DNA of 15,089 bases from Podila epigama. Its lineage: Eukaryota; Mortierellomycota; Mortierellomycetes; Mortierellales; Mortierellaceae. Where the stretch lies: positions 1 through 15,089 of the forward strand of contig JAAAVE010000675.1 of assembly GCA_015679605.1 (NCBI GenBank), read 5' to 3'. Below, piece by piece: positions 1 to 9,264 of this stretch (positions are counted from its first letter, which is position 1; each line of letters begins with the position of its first letter). The position numbers and the translations under genes are program-made. A model generated the notes under the pieces. The model did no database searches. It was not told the DNA's origin and saw only the letters and a list, made by a program, of their open reading frames with translations.

Positions 1-226
1 AGAACAAGCTTCGGGGATGTAAATCATGATGCCCCACGCATGATACCAGGTACCAATATGCTGGTAGTCTTGTAATGCTGGGTACCCAAGGATTTAGGCA
101 AAATAATAAGCCCATGGGAAAGATATCGCCGGCATTTCTGGGTGTATTATGATTGTGGAGTCTCACTAAGAGTATCAGATCTTCGGATGCTGGAGCCCTA
201 GTCACGATGCTGGGAGTACTGGATAT
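1..226 (-). other. Open reading frame running off the left edge, uncertain
   Basis: On the minus strand an ATG at 226-224 opens a frame with no stop down to base 1, about 75 codons. The peptide starts MISSTPSIVTRAPASEDL and later contains NPWVPSITRLPAYWYL. I do not recognise a family. The plus strand of the same stretch is broken by a stop near base 86 but is otherwise fairly open, so this may be an eroded repeat instead of a gene. The sequence contains two similar pairs of an ATGCTGG motif (near 58-91 and 188-215), which fits a degenerate duplicated element. It could be the start of a gene continuing outside the window or chance; confidence is low. Confidence 0.2.
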
Positions 227-234
227 CATTATTG

Positions 235-258
235 ATTCCACAACCTGGGTTGTGGAAT
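235..258. repeat. 24-bp near-perfect palindrome
   Basis: The arms ATTCCACAACC and GGTTGTGGAAT are exact reverse complements of 11 bp around a central TG. The same core (GGGTTGTGGAATA) recurs at 312-324 and, in variant form, downstream of the tRNA at 11494-11533. It is probably part of a dispersed repeat family. Confidence 0.85.
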
Positions 259-311
259 AAGAAATCAAAAAAAAAGAAAACAGGTTCTTGAAGACTTTCC
301 TAGTTATGAAA

Positions 312-346
312 GGGTTGTGGAATAGATAAACTCTTTTTTTTTTTTT
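312..346. repeat. Second copy of the palindrome-associated motif, followed by a T run
   Basis: The 22 bases at 312-333 match the reverse complement of the tRNA-flanking sequence at 11493-11514 at 21 of 22 positions. A run of T follows at once, as it does after the right arm of the tRNA-flanking copy. The shared order (motif, ATAAACT, T tract) argues for one repeat family and not chance. T tracts of this length can end RNA polymerase III transcripts; that reading is inference only. Confidence 0.7.
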
Positions 347-351
347 CTTTC

Positions 352-455
352 TCCTTTATCCTTTTCTCTTTTCTCTTTTCTCTTTTCTCTTTTCTATTTT
401 TCTCCTTTCTCCTTTCTCCTTTCTCCTTTCTCCATTTCTCTTTTTCTCTCTTTGA
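352..455. repeat. Pyrimidine-only period-7 microsatellite
   Basis: About five copies of TTTTCTC-type units are followed by about five of CTCCTTT-type units, with almost no purines over 100 bases. It lies in the spacer downstream of the Zn2Cys6 gene. No function can be assigned; such tracts can form triplex DNA. Confidence 0.85.
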
Positions 456-547
456 TGTTTAAATATTTTTTTATTACTCAAACATTGGGTACGGCCGCCT
501 TGGTATGCATCCTCATGAACACAAAGTGTCAAAAATTTTAATCTTTT

Positions 548-739
548 GAAAGCGAATATTTACATTTGGAAGCGAATATTTGATTTATGGATGCGAATCA
601 TTGGTTTTGAAAGCGAATATTTGGTTATGGATGCGAATATTTGCATTTGGATGCGAACAATTGGTTTTGAAAGCGAATATTTGGATATGGATGCGAACAA
701 TTGGTTTTCAAAGCGAATATTTGAATTTGGATGCGAATA
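548..739. repeat. 20/21-bp degenerate tandem repeat, about 9 copies
   Basis: The unit is roughly AAGCGAATATTTGGATTTGG, alternating with a variant beginning ATGCGAA. Units of 20 and 21 bases are mixed, and two or three variants alternate as a higher-order pattern. One plus frame stays open for 64 codons from a non-ATG start only because the repeat lacks stops; I do not call it a gene. It ends about 65 bases past the stop codon of the Zn2Cys6 gene. Confidence 0.85.
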
Positions 740-804
740 ATAAAAAGATTACATAGTGTATTAATAAATGTTCTTGAATTAAAAAGGGGATAGCTCACTT
801 TCGT

Positions 805-3800
805 TCAACTCTCTGAGTCCTTCAGACTATACTCAAACTTGAATCCATCGTTACCAAGCCCAAAGATATGTTGAGGCGCATTATGGAATGTACTTGCATC
901 ACCAACACCACCACTTTCTCCTCCTCCTCCTCCTCCTGTACTTGCGTCGTTTGGAAAGAGATCATATCCAGAACCCATCGCATTATCTAATGGCAAAGAC
1001 CCATCCTGAGGCTGATTCGGAAAGTAATCAGCATGATTATAGTCGGCATTATAAAACCCGTCGTTGCCATTATCATTATTATGGTTGATAGGGTCGATAT
1101 CACCGTCATACCCTTCAAGAGCTGAAAGCCCTTGGCTCAGACGCGCCGCATGCTCTTCATCCTGGTTCGTCATCAATTCTCTAAACTCCTCTTCCAGACC
1201 CAACATCACTTGCACATCTTCCTCTGCTGGCCAGTCCCGGATCGTCAGTGGTTCGGGCAAGACTGCCTGCCGCTTAAAGAGATCTGACCCGTACTTAAAT
1301 CCCGCCTTGGCCTCGTCTCGGATAGCGCGCGAGTTGCTGCTCAGTCGCGCGTTCAAGCACGAGACACGCATCGCTGCAATGAGAGAATGATTGAGTTTGG
1401 ATTGAATCACACACCAGTTCGGGTACGAGTCCAGCATCATCTCTACATGATGATATAGAACATTCGAGAGCTGTGTGCAGATTTGATGTGCAGTGTTGAA
1501 ATAACCCTTGGCGGCTGACGGAGACCGTGGTGTGTTGTTGTTGTTGTTGTTGCTGCTGTTGTTATTATTAAAATTGTAGTCGTTATTGCTGATGTTGTTG
1601 TTGCTGCTGCTACTGTTGGATCGGAAAATATCATCCGCTTCGAGTTTAACTCTTGTCTCGTCCAATGTTGAAGTGGTCGACATGGCCCTGCTAAAGATCC
1701 CGTCAAACTCGCGGCTAAGACTTTCGGGTGATTTGTAGGACGATGCACGAGAGGTTTGGTGACTGGACGAGAGATACTGTGGAATAGGAAGATAGGATGA
1801 CTGTAGCATAATCGTGATGGTGTAGTAGAACATTGTCAAGATGCCTAAAGGTATGAATGATCGTTTGAAATTGCAAAAAAAAAAAAACGAAAAGACAAGA
1901 ATGTGAGTCCGACATCTCTATGAAAGAGCAAAAACAAGAATATATACATCCTCTAGCGATCCAACGCGTTTTAGTAGTTTACCCATTTTGCCGTTCACTT
2001 TGTGATTGACGTCCGGTTGATCCACATCCGCCCGGAACCGTAGAAAGGCTGGCAAGGCATCATCCCATGCAATGAGGTCAGCTTGAATGCTCTGTAGCTC
2101 TTGGTCAAGAAGCCAGGCACGTTCCGAACACCGACTCGCTTCCGCGGTCGAAGAGCTCAACGCAGCTGACCCAAACGGATGGCTGATGGGAACACCATCC
2201 ACTTCATGGTCCAACGCGACAGATGATACTCTGTTTGCCAAGTAGAGAGCCACACGACGGCCAATGCACCAAAGCTTGATCTCCTCCAAGAACAACACAC
2301 GAGCGTAGGAGCCACCATCGGTCATATCCTCTTCAGCTTCCAAGAGCAACTTCATCCTCTCCATATGACGCCTTCCTTCCTGAGCATCGCTTGAGCTCAT
2401 GCGCCTGCCAAGAGGCTGACCACCACTTTGCTGCTCCAGCAACGTCTTGGACAGTCCAGTAAGGGATGGTTTCTCTAATCCTGTCTGTCTTCCAGAGTTG
2501 CCTCCTTTCATTGTCGATCGATGAGGGCCATTTGAACTGTTCATCTCCAGATTCGGACCATGCCCCAATAGAAACATATCGTCCTCGCCTTCATCGCTGT
2601 CAATGCAAGCGTCGCTCTTGTCATTGTCGTCGCTGTCGTCGTCGTCATCATCGTCGTCATCGTCTACCATGGAAAGAGTCGTTCTATACATTCCTTGGTC
2701 CGTCTGATCAGATCGACTCTCAGCCTTCATCATTCTCTTTCCTGGCAACGCGCTGTTTCGGTTAAAGGATGACTCTCGCCGTTTCCGAGTGGTAGTGCCA
2801 GTATTCTCAATCTCGCTTGAGCCCAGCAAGCTCTTACTCCTACCACCAAGTCCGACAACACCCTTGATCTTGGGCAGTTCAGCTGTCACTGCAACACTAT
2901 CCACTCCATGTGGCCAACCAAAATACAACCTTCCCATAGAGTCACGCACATAGAATGCCCAAAAGGACCAGAGTCGAGCTTGATAAGCCGCTTCAGGGAT
3001 GCGGTTCTTGTTCGCCTGGAGAGATCGACTCTCGGACGCGATATCCAATCCTTCCAGGTCCGGATCCAATATACCATCATTCTCTTTGGCTGTACGCAAA
3101 TCACCAAAGGTTCCAGCAAGCTGAACCATGCCAAGGACGATGACAAAAGAGCCGTAAATGACTTGTGATCCCAAGATATTGGCTTGCATCCTTGATAGCC
3201 GCACACGTCCATCGATGTAATATTGAATCTCTTGATACGGTCAATCCCGAAGAGAAAAAAAAAAAAGAGGCAGTAGGATGATCTTTGTCGATTAGTTCGC
3301 GTCCTTGTTATCATAAAAAAAAATAGTAAAGAACTTGTGTTTATGTTTTTTTTTTACCTCTTGCGCGCTCACGAAACTGTACTGCGCGCTTAATGTCAGT
3401 ATTGCGCGCCAAGTGCTTGCATGCCGCCATAAAGATGATGTTTAAAAGGAAAAGGGCATGTGGCGTTTGAGGCTCCATCAATTGGAGCTCGACCATGGCA
3501 CGGTTTACCACCGGATAGTAAAAGCATGCATTCTACGTTTGTCAGGTGAATATCGCAAACATGTTGACAGTAAAGAGAAGAAGAAGAAGAAGAAGAAGAA
3601 AAAGAAGAAAAAAAAAAAAAAAAAAAAGTGAAAAAGTTTAATAAACTTTTGTTTGCCTGTTGTTCCGAGGCTGCTTTTAACGCCGTATCACTTTTTTTTT
3701 TTCCTATACCTCAAAAAAGACATCGACCAGAAAATTGGCGTCTTTGGGGAGCAAAAGTAATTTGCTGGGAATACCATGGATGTCACTGTCTACGACTGAG

Positions 3801-5961
3801 TGTGGTGCAACCCAAAGCTCGTCCTCTTCCTGTGAAATGTGCCGCATCAGTCTAATACTATAATCATACTTTTTGATGTCCAGCATATCTTTTGCAATCT
3901 TTTGCATCCTCACTGCATCTGTGTGTTTCTTCATTTGAGATTCATTTACAGTTGCATTCGTTGCTGTCAATGAGGGTGTTGTAGATATGTAACTCGAGGG
4001 TTGATTTTGGTTATGCTGCTGTTGATGCTGATGTTGATGTTGCTGGGATTGTGGCTGTGGCTGTTGCTGCTGCTGCTGCTGCTGCTGCTGGCGCTGCTGT
4101 TGTACATATAGTGTTGTCTTTGTTAGTTCAGCAGGAGGTACATGTTGATTCGCCATAGGTGAGTGACTGAATTCAGGTGCAAATGACGGATGGTCATCTT
4201 TCTGCTGCAGCTCCTGAGAGAGTTCAAGGTGACGTTGGTGGATACTCGAGACTTGCTGCTGATGAGCAAAGGACGATGCAGCTGATGGGATAGAGGGTAA
4301 CGAGGCGGCCCTGGAAGACACGACCGTCGGGTGGAAATCGACACGACTCTGTGTTGGTACAGTGGGAGTGTATCCAATGTCTCCTGTCAGAGAATAGCCA
4401 TTCATGGACGGAACATGAGGATTCATTAGGTGGTCTGCTTCATTAATAAACAAGTCTTGGTCTCCATCCTGGCACAAGGGGTGAGTTGTACTCTGGATAT
4501 CCAAAGATCTAGATGATGAGTTAGTATCTGATGGCTGTTGAAGATGTTTTTGCTGATGTTCCTGCTGCTGTTGGTGTTGTTGTTGATGCTGTTGTTGAAA
4601 AGGCCGTTGCTGCTGCTGGTTGTGGGCGTGTTGATAGAATGACTGATGCTCATTGTTATACTCCTCTTGACCCTGCTTTGACCGTGGCCTCTGTCCAGTA
4701 TCATTCGTCCAGAGTGACTTTGGTATTGAGCTGCTAGGTTGACTGATAGTGATTTGAAGCGGAAAGTCGTGGGTAGGCATCTGATACGGAGTAACACTTG
4801 GCATCATGGGTAGATTAGAATTCGATTGCACGGTATGCTTGGATGATGATGGAGGATCCTCTTGGAAGAGCTGTGCAGTGTCAAATCGAGGGATCGGATG
4901 TGCTAATCTCAAGGCCTTTGATATTTGAGTAGACTGGGTGCTCAAGACTTGTTTCCGTCGATCAAGTGTCACCTCAACCGAAGCTGAGCCAGGGTTGAAA
5001 ACTGTGGCTTTTGTAGATCCAGGTCCAGAGCCGGAGCCGGAGACTGAGCCGGAGCCTGTACTGGTGGTAACCTTTTCGTCCGCAGTCTGTCCGACAGTTT
5101 GACCAGGATCAGTGTTGGTCTGTGGCGTTTGGCCTTTTGAACTGGGACCAGCTGGCGATGCGTTGTTCTGGTTGCTTTGGGACATTATAACTCCATTAAT
5201 TTTTTCTTTGCTCAAAGGAGAATCACCCCACGTTGACCGAGACTGCTGTGCTTCTGTATAGAGACAGTCGGCACTGTTCCGCTTGCAATTGGAACAAGGG
5301 ACGCCGCTATCACATTTCCTCTAATTTTTTGTGTTTATGGATGATGGGGGGGATGTTTGTTGAGGATAAAGTTATGGTCAATGCATTCATGCATCCGACC
5401 TAGTGCTCCTGGTATGGAGTAAATAGTAAAGTAAATTGGGACCAACTGTCAAGGAGAGTGGATGTATGTGAGAGACTTTCTAACCTTGTTTTGACGACAT
5501 CTGTTACAAGAGGTAGCGACCTTGTGTCTCTTGCGTGTCTTGCCTGGCACCTGGGGAAGGTTGATGTCGAGCTTTGGTCTGAACTCTTGCTGGCGAGTGT
5601 AGGGACTCTCCTTGATAGGCACCAATGGGGTTGGTCCTTGTCCCAAGGGATTCCGGGCACTCTGCGGAGTTGATCCGTATACTGATGGTGTAGAGTTAAG
5701 GCCAAGACCTAGGCCAAGACCAAGGCCTAGGCCAAAGTTGGCAGCACCATCTCGATCAAAGAGATTTCGCATGGATGACGAAGCAGTGTGGTGGTGTTGT
5801 TGTTGTTGTTGTTGTTGTGGTGGTGGTGGTGGTTGTTGTTGCTGACATTGCGGGAATATCTGGGGATGACTAAGGGGCCTTTGCTGTGGTTGTGAAGGGG
5901 TTATGGAAAGGCCATATTGGTTAAGGGTGGGATGCTGCCGTTGGTCAGATCCCGTGGCCAT
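805..5961 (-). CDS. Zn2Cys6 (Gal4-type) fungal transcription factor, five exons, 1516 aa
   Basis: Exons on the minus strand are 5961-5485, 5320-3710, 3532-3358, 3230-1983 and 1844-805. They total 4551 nt (1516 codons plus TGA) with consistent phases 0, 0, 1, 1. Residues 152-178 form a perfect CX2CX6CX5CX2CX6C zinc cluster (CNRCRQNKRKCDSGVPC, then SNCKRNSADC), preceded by basic KTRKRHK. Exon 2 is Gln/His-rich linker. From about residue 680 the protein resembles the fungal_trans (PF04082) middle homology region: LPKDANFLVDVFFE joins YYPVVNRAMVEL, then FMAACKHLARN, QARLWSFWAFYVRD near 841 and MFYYTITIMLQ in exon 5. An acidic Asp tract (944-953) and a poly-Asn tract (exon 5) interrupt it. The predicted role is a nuclear DNA-binding regulator; its target is unknown. 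The start is the first in-frame ATG after an in-frame TGA at 6036-6034. Exon edges are predicted; the exon 4 donor is the least certain. Confidence 0.9.
1845..1982 (-). other. Intron 4 of the Zn2Cys6 gene (138 bp)
   Basis: The donor is AAAATGG|GTAAAC and the acceptor is ATACCTTTAG|GCATCT, phase 1, giving NGKMG + ILTMFYYTITIMLQ. A stronger-looking donor GTATAT sits nearby at 1947-1942, but it is phase 0 and would put TGA directly after the same acceptor. The chosen donor is the only one I found that keeps the frame open. Confidence 0.75.
3231..3357 (-). other. Intron 3 of the Zn2Cys6 gene (127 bp)
   Basis: The donor is GCAAGAG|GTAAAA and the acceptor is TATCAAG|AGATTC, phase 1. Joining gives FRERARE + IQYYIDGRVRLSRMQ, a typical continuous helix of a fungal_trans domain. 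A TTGAC branch-like motif lies about 10 bases upstream of the acceptor. Confidence 0.85.
3533..3709 (-). other. Intron 2 of the Zn2Cys6 gene (177 bp)
   Basis: The donor is TTTGAG|GTATAG and the acceptor is AACGTAG|AATGCA, phase 0. A CTGAC branch-like motif lies about 10 bases before the acceptor. The intron carries long homopolymer and GAA/TTC tracts (3578-3627 on the plus strand). Joining gives VFFE + NACFYYPVVNRA, as expected for the start of the middle homology region. Confidence 0.85.
5321..5484 (-). other. Intron 1 of the Zn2Cys6 gene (164 bp)
   Basis: The donor is AACAAG|GTTAGA and the acceptor is AAATTAG|AGGAAA, phase 0. Joining gives RQNK + RKC and restores the exact CX6C spacing of the zinc cluster. 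Reading through the intron would put seven residues between these cysteines only by chance and would then hit a stop, so this junction is strongly supported. Confidence 0.93.
5702..5738. repeat. In-frame hexamer repeat encoding Gly-Leu dipeptides
   Basis: Exon 1 of the Zn2Cys6 gene encodes six consecutive Gly-Leu pairs (residues 77-88) through units such as CTTGGC and CTAGGC. The synonymous codons vary (CTA/CTT), so it is not a fresh slippage product. It lies in the linker before the zinc cluster. Confidence 0.8.
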
Positions 5962-7567
5962 TGGTTTAGTGGAATTGATGTAGAAAGATGAAGATGTATA
6001 GTGAAGATGAAGAAGTATGTGTATGCAAGGCCGTCAGAGGGGAGTCAAGTCAAATCTGCTGCGTGGTGTAGAGATAACAAGACGATGATTAAGGTGGTCT
6101 TGGCTCAAGGAGGCCGAGGATTACTGCTTCTGTGGAACGAAGTAATGTGGAGAGAGATAAACACAACACTCAAACTGAAAAGAAAGAAAAGATAAAGATA
6201 AAGAGTGCAACGCAGGCAGTCCTGTTGGCGGCGACTGGGTTAACAGAACGGGAGCAATGGCAGACGGATGAACAAGAGGAGACACTGGCAAACACAGGTT
6301 GTGTTATGATGTTCCCAGTTTGAAAATAGGAGAAGACAAAAATTACGATGCAAGGATTAGGCCTGTATACTTTTGTGTTGTGTGTGAAAGGAGGACACGG
6401 TTAACAGAGTCGAGTCGAGTAGAGTAGAGTAGATAGAATAGATTGTGGAGAAAGAAGAATGGTGAAAGGACGTCGAGATATATATATGCGTATGCGTATG
6501 TGTATGTATACGTTCAAGGAAGAAGAAGACGACCGATCGAACCAGTTTAGAAGTTTAGAAAGAAATCAAAAACAAACAAACAACATGATAAGCGAGAAGA
6601 GAAGAAGAAAAAAAAATAAAAAAGGGCTATGGCTGCATGGAGAGACTCTATGCCGCTGGCTGGGTTAAGACGATGCTTGTTTGTTTGTTAGAGAGCGTTG
6701 CTGGATAAGTAGTCTTCAAGGTCACGCCAAGGGCTGCGGACAATAATATTGAATTGAACAGCTGGACCAAGTGAGCAATTTGTATAAATTGCTATTATGC
6801 AGCTTTGTTATTTTCCGTGTGTGTGATGTGTTGTGATGTGTGATGGGATGTATGTTGTGATGTATGTTGTGATGTAAAGAGATGTGATGTGATGTGATGT
6901 GTGTGTTGATGTGATGTGATTGTGATTGTGATTGTGTGTGAATGAGACGGAGAAAAAAAAAAGAGAGTTTGAAATAAGAGCAAAATAAGAAATAAGAAAT
7001 AAGAAATAAGAAATAAGAAATAAGAAATAAGAAATTAGAAATAAGAAGAAATTAGAAATCAGTTTGGATAAGGAAGCAGCCGCTTAAAAAACAGTCGGCG
7101 GCGTAGAGAGCGATAACGCGCGTCAAAATGATTGTTCGGACAAATGGAAAAAAGAAAGAAGAAAAAAACATTGTCGCCCTGTCGGTTCTTTCTTCTGCCT
7201 TTGTCTCCGTCTCCGTCTCTGTCTGCAATGGAAGCAAATCAGATCATAAAAAAAAAAAAAAAAAAAAGCAGAAAGGTACTTCTCACTCTCACTCATATCG
7301 CCATCGGAAGAAACAACATCCTTTGGCCGTTTGTTCGCCTTTTGTTTTTCAGTATGTAATATTATCTCACATCTCATTAATCATGATCATTCCTTATTGA
7401 ATTTGGGTCCAAGATATGCTTGTTTGCCTGTTTGCTTGCTTGTTTTGCGTGTCGTATCATGAATATGCTGTTGTCTTAAAAATAGCTTGCTAGTTGTCTT
7501 GACGCGTGCACTACGGCCTTATCGTGTAAGTGTGTGTGTATGTGAATGAATGTGTGTAGTTTAAGTC
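5962..7567. other. Intergenic spacer (1.6 kb) with simple repeats
   Basis: This lies between the start of the Zn2Cys6 gene and the stop of the SH3 gene, both on the minus strand, so it should hold the promoter and leader of the former and the 3' end of the latter. Visible content is simple repeats: GAGTC/GAGTA pentamers near 6408-6433, TATGCG/TATGTG near 6483-6508, TGTGATG-type units 6817-6940, AAATAAG heptamers 6983-7035, and an A run 7248-7266. Open frames here are low-complexity and short. I see no RNA gene and no confident core promoter motif. Confidence 0.7.
6983..7055. repeat. AAATAAG heptamer tandem repeat
   Basis: About eight near-identical 7-base units (AATAAGA in another phase) run from about 6983 and end in degenerate copies (AAATTAG). 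It is directly preceded by the TG-rich repeat block 6817-6940. Confidence 0.85.
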
Positions 7568-8779
7568 TCAATAGCCATGCTGTCCTTGACCATTGTTATT
7601 GTAATACCCACCGCCGCCATGCCCATGGTAGCTCGGACTCGGGTGCGGGGGATAGTGTTCATATCCACCACCATTTTGTCCATAGTATCCAATACTGTTC
7701 CAACCCTGTGGTGGTGCCATCGAACTCATCCGCTTGCTCGCCTGCGCCTTAAAGCTCGGGTTCGGGTTCGCCATGTACTGTCCATCATGGCCCTGATTCT
7801 GTTGCTGTTGACCATCATAGCCAAACTGGCCCATGTCCACGCAATGGCCTGGGAAGACTCCCTTGATCCGTCCACGCGTATTATTTATGCCTAGGCACCA
7901 TCCATCATCAAACTCTTGCAGAATCGTCACCGAGTCACCCAACCCAATCTCAATCTCATCTGCCAGTGCAGGCGTATACGTCGCCACCACAGGGAATGTT
8001 CCCAGCGGCTTGGTCGGTGTCATCGGCAGACTTTCCTTTGCCGACATCATCATGGGCTCATCCAATTTGGCGTACGGGTTATTATTGTTGAACTGTGCAG
8101 TCTGCTCCAACAGCGCCGTCGCCAGATTCTTCTTGCGTCGATGGCGGCAGAACGCAATGCCACCTAGAGCAAACACAAGCATGCCGCCTACTGTGCCCAG
8201 ACCAATAAAGACCTTTTCTGACACTTTGGTCGGAACGCTAGAGTCCCCTCCATTCGGGTTCATACCCTCATCGTCAGAATCTGTCGGTGATGTAACAGGG
8301 CCTGCTGCAGCGCTTGTTGGAGATGAAGCGCCAGAGCTGCCATGTCCATGACTACTGCTTGATGAAGATGTGTGTTTGGAGGGGGAAGGTGGCGGGTTAG
8401 GTTGCTGTGGTTGTTGTGGAGCCGGTGTGGGCTTTGGCTGGGGCTGAGGCTGAGGTTGGGATGGAGGCTGAGGCTGAGAAGAGGTCGCAGGTGGAGGCGA
8501 AGGGGGCGAAGGATTAGGGCGAGCACTGGTGGGCTCTGGTGCTGGTGCTGGTGCTGGTGGGTGGGATGTAGGTGCTGGAGGTTTGGGTTTTGCAGAAGAA
8601 GTTGGCTCTGCTGGTTCCCGAGTAGGTGGGTCTGGTACGTTGGGAGGGTTCTGGCGTTTGAAGAGATCTGGTCGAGCAAGATTATTTTCAATACCCAATG
8701 GACGGGCCAGAGGAGCTGCCTCTACGACGACGAGGAGCGTGGCCAATGTGGCGAGTAAGAGGATGGAAGGTGTCTTCAT
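7568..8779 (-). CDS. Single-pass membrane protein with cytoplasmic SH3 domain (Fus1-like architecture), 403 aa
   Basis: This is an intact uninterrupted frame with ATG at 8779 and stop TGA at 7570-7568. Residues 1-21 look like a signal peptide (LLLATLATLLVVVEA, then A). A Lys-Arg at 41-42 is a likely Kex2 site. Residues 43-135 are extremely Pro-rich and 136-165 Ser/His-rich, a probable O-glycosylated wall-facing stalk. A membrane segment at about 190-211 (GLGTVGGMLVFALGG) is followed by a basic stop-transfer RHRRKK. Residues 262-317 match an SH3 domain: the VVATYTPALADEIEI strand, the DDGWCLG core Trp at 294, and GVFPGHCV. The tail is Gly/Tyr/Gln-rich. This order matches yeast Fus1, a membrane protein of mating-cell fusion, but also other fungal membrane SH3 scaffolds; function is inferred from architecture. 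The leader is free of ATG back to the TATA-like site. Confidence 0.9.
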   Translation of the reverse strand: MKTPSILLLATLATLLVVVEAAPLARPLGIENNLARPDLFKRQNPPNVPDPPTREPAEPTSSAKPKPPAPTSHPPAPAPAPEPTSARPNPSPPSPPPATSSQPQPPSQPQPQPQPKPTPAPQQPQQPNPPPSPSKHTSSSSSSHGHGSSGASSPTSAAAGPVTSPTDSDDEGMNPNGGDSSVPTKVSEKVFIGLGTVGGMLVFALGGIAFCRHRRKKNLATALLEQTAQFNNNNPYAKLDEPMMMSAKESLPMTPTKPLGTFPVVATYTPALADEIEIGLGDSVTILQEFDDGWCLGINNTRGRIKGVFPGHCVDMGQFGYDGQQQQNQGHDGQYMANPNPSFKAQASKRMSSMAPPQGWNSIGYYGQNGGGYEHYPPHPSPSYHGHGGGGYYNNNGQGQHGY

Positions 8780-8827
8780 CGAATCGAGGGGACTAAATCG
8801 ACGGTGCCAGTTGCGATTGTGTGTGAT

Positions 8828-8915
8828 GCTTTGTGTTTTGTGTGTCTATGTGTGTGTATGTGTGTGTATGTGTGTGTGGGTGTGGGTGTGTGGTGTGTGT
8901 GCGTGCGTTTGTGTG
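8828..8915. repeat. GT/CA microsatellite in the SH3 gene leader
   Basis: The plus strand is almost entirely TGTGTG with T/C interruptions. On the coding (minus) strand it is a CA-rich leader lacking ATG, between the TATA-like site and the start codon. Confidence 0.8.
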
Positions 8916-8940
8916 GGATGACAATTGTAACGTGGGGGGC

Positions 8941-8950
8941 TATATTTAAA
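8941..8950 (-). promoter_or_regulatory. TATA-like element upstream of the SH3 gene
   Basis: On the minus strand TTTAAATATA lies about 160 bases before the ATG at 8779. The bases between contain no ATG and are CA-rich, which fits a short leader. This is a motif match only. Confidence 0.45.
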
Positions 8951-9230
8951 GATGGTCCAAAAGGAGAAGAACAAGGAGAGAATGAGAATGAGAAGGCGGG
9001 AAAGAGAAAGTGAGAGAGAAAGTGAGAGAGAGAGAGAAGGGGAAAAAAGACGTTGAGTATTAATGTCAATGGAGAAGAAGAAAAAAGAAAAAAAAAACTT
9101 GAACCCCCGCCTTGCACCCTGCATTTCTTTTCCATTGTTGTGGGTGGACACGAATGGTGTAGACAATGCGGCCACTGTAAAAAGATTAAATTCTACCAAA
9201 ACGGCAAGCTGTCGAGTTATGTTATGACCA

Positions 9231-9264
9231 AGGGTCAGGGGTCAGGGTCAGGTCAGGGTCAGGA
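9231..9264. repeat. GGGTCA-type short tandem repeat
   Basis: Five imperfect units of AGGGTCA/GGGTCA/GGTCA are tandem. G-rich, but it is an internal block of 34 bases and not a telomere. Confidence 0.7.

Noticed and set aside
548-739. Possible CRISPR-like array
   Set aside because: Units are contiguous with no spacers, degenerate, and the genome is eukaryotic.
546-740. 64-codon plus frame over the 20/21-bp repeat
   Set aside because: It begins at a non-ATG codon, and the mixed unit lengths give no conserved peptide period.
3489-3531. Alternative frame of exon 3 (starting CMLLLSGG)
   Set aside because: It is open for about 43 codons but phase and content do not fit; the chosen frame gives the expected fungal_trans helices.
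3628-3855. Plus-strand 75-codon frame
   Set aside because: It overlaps intron 2 and the end of exon 2 of the minus-strand gene and is not domain-like.
5612-5845. Plus-strand frame with poly-Pro-Arg and poly-Cys
   Set aside because: It is the antisense shadow of the Gly-Leu and poly-Gln segments of exon 1 of the Zn2Cys6 gene.
9231-9264. Telomere-like or nuclear-receptor-like GGGTCA repeats
   Set aside because: The block is short and internal, it does not match the usual fungal TTAGGG unit, and nuclear receptors are not expected in fungi.
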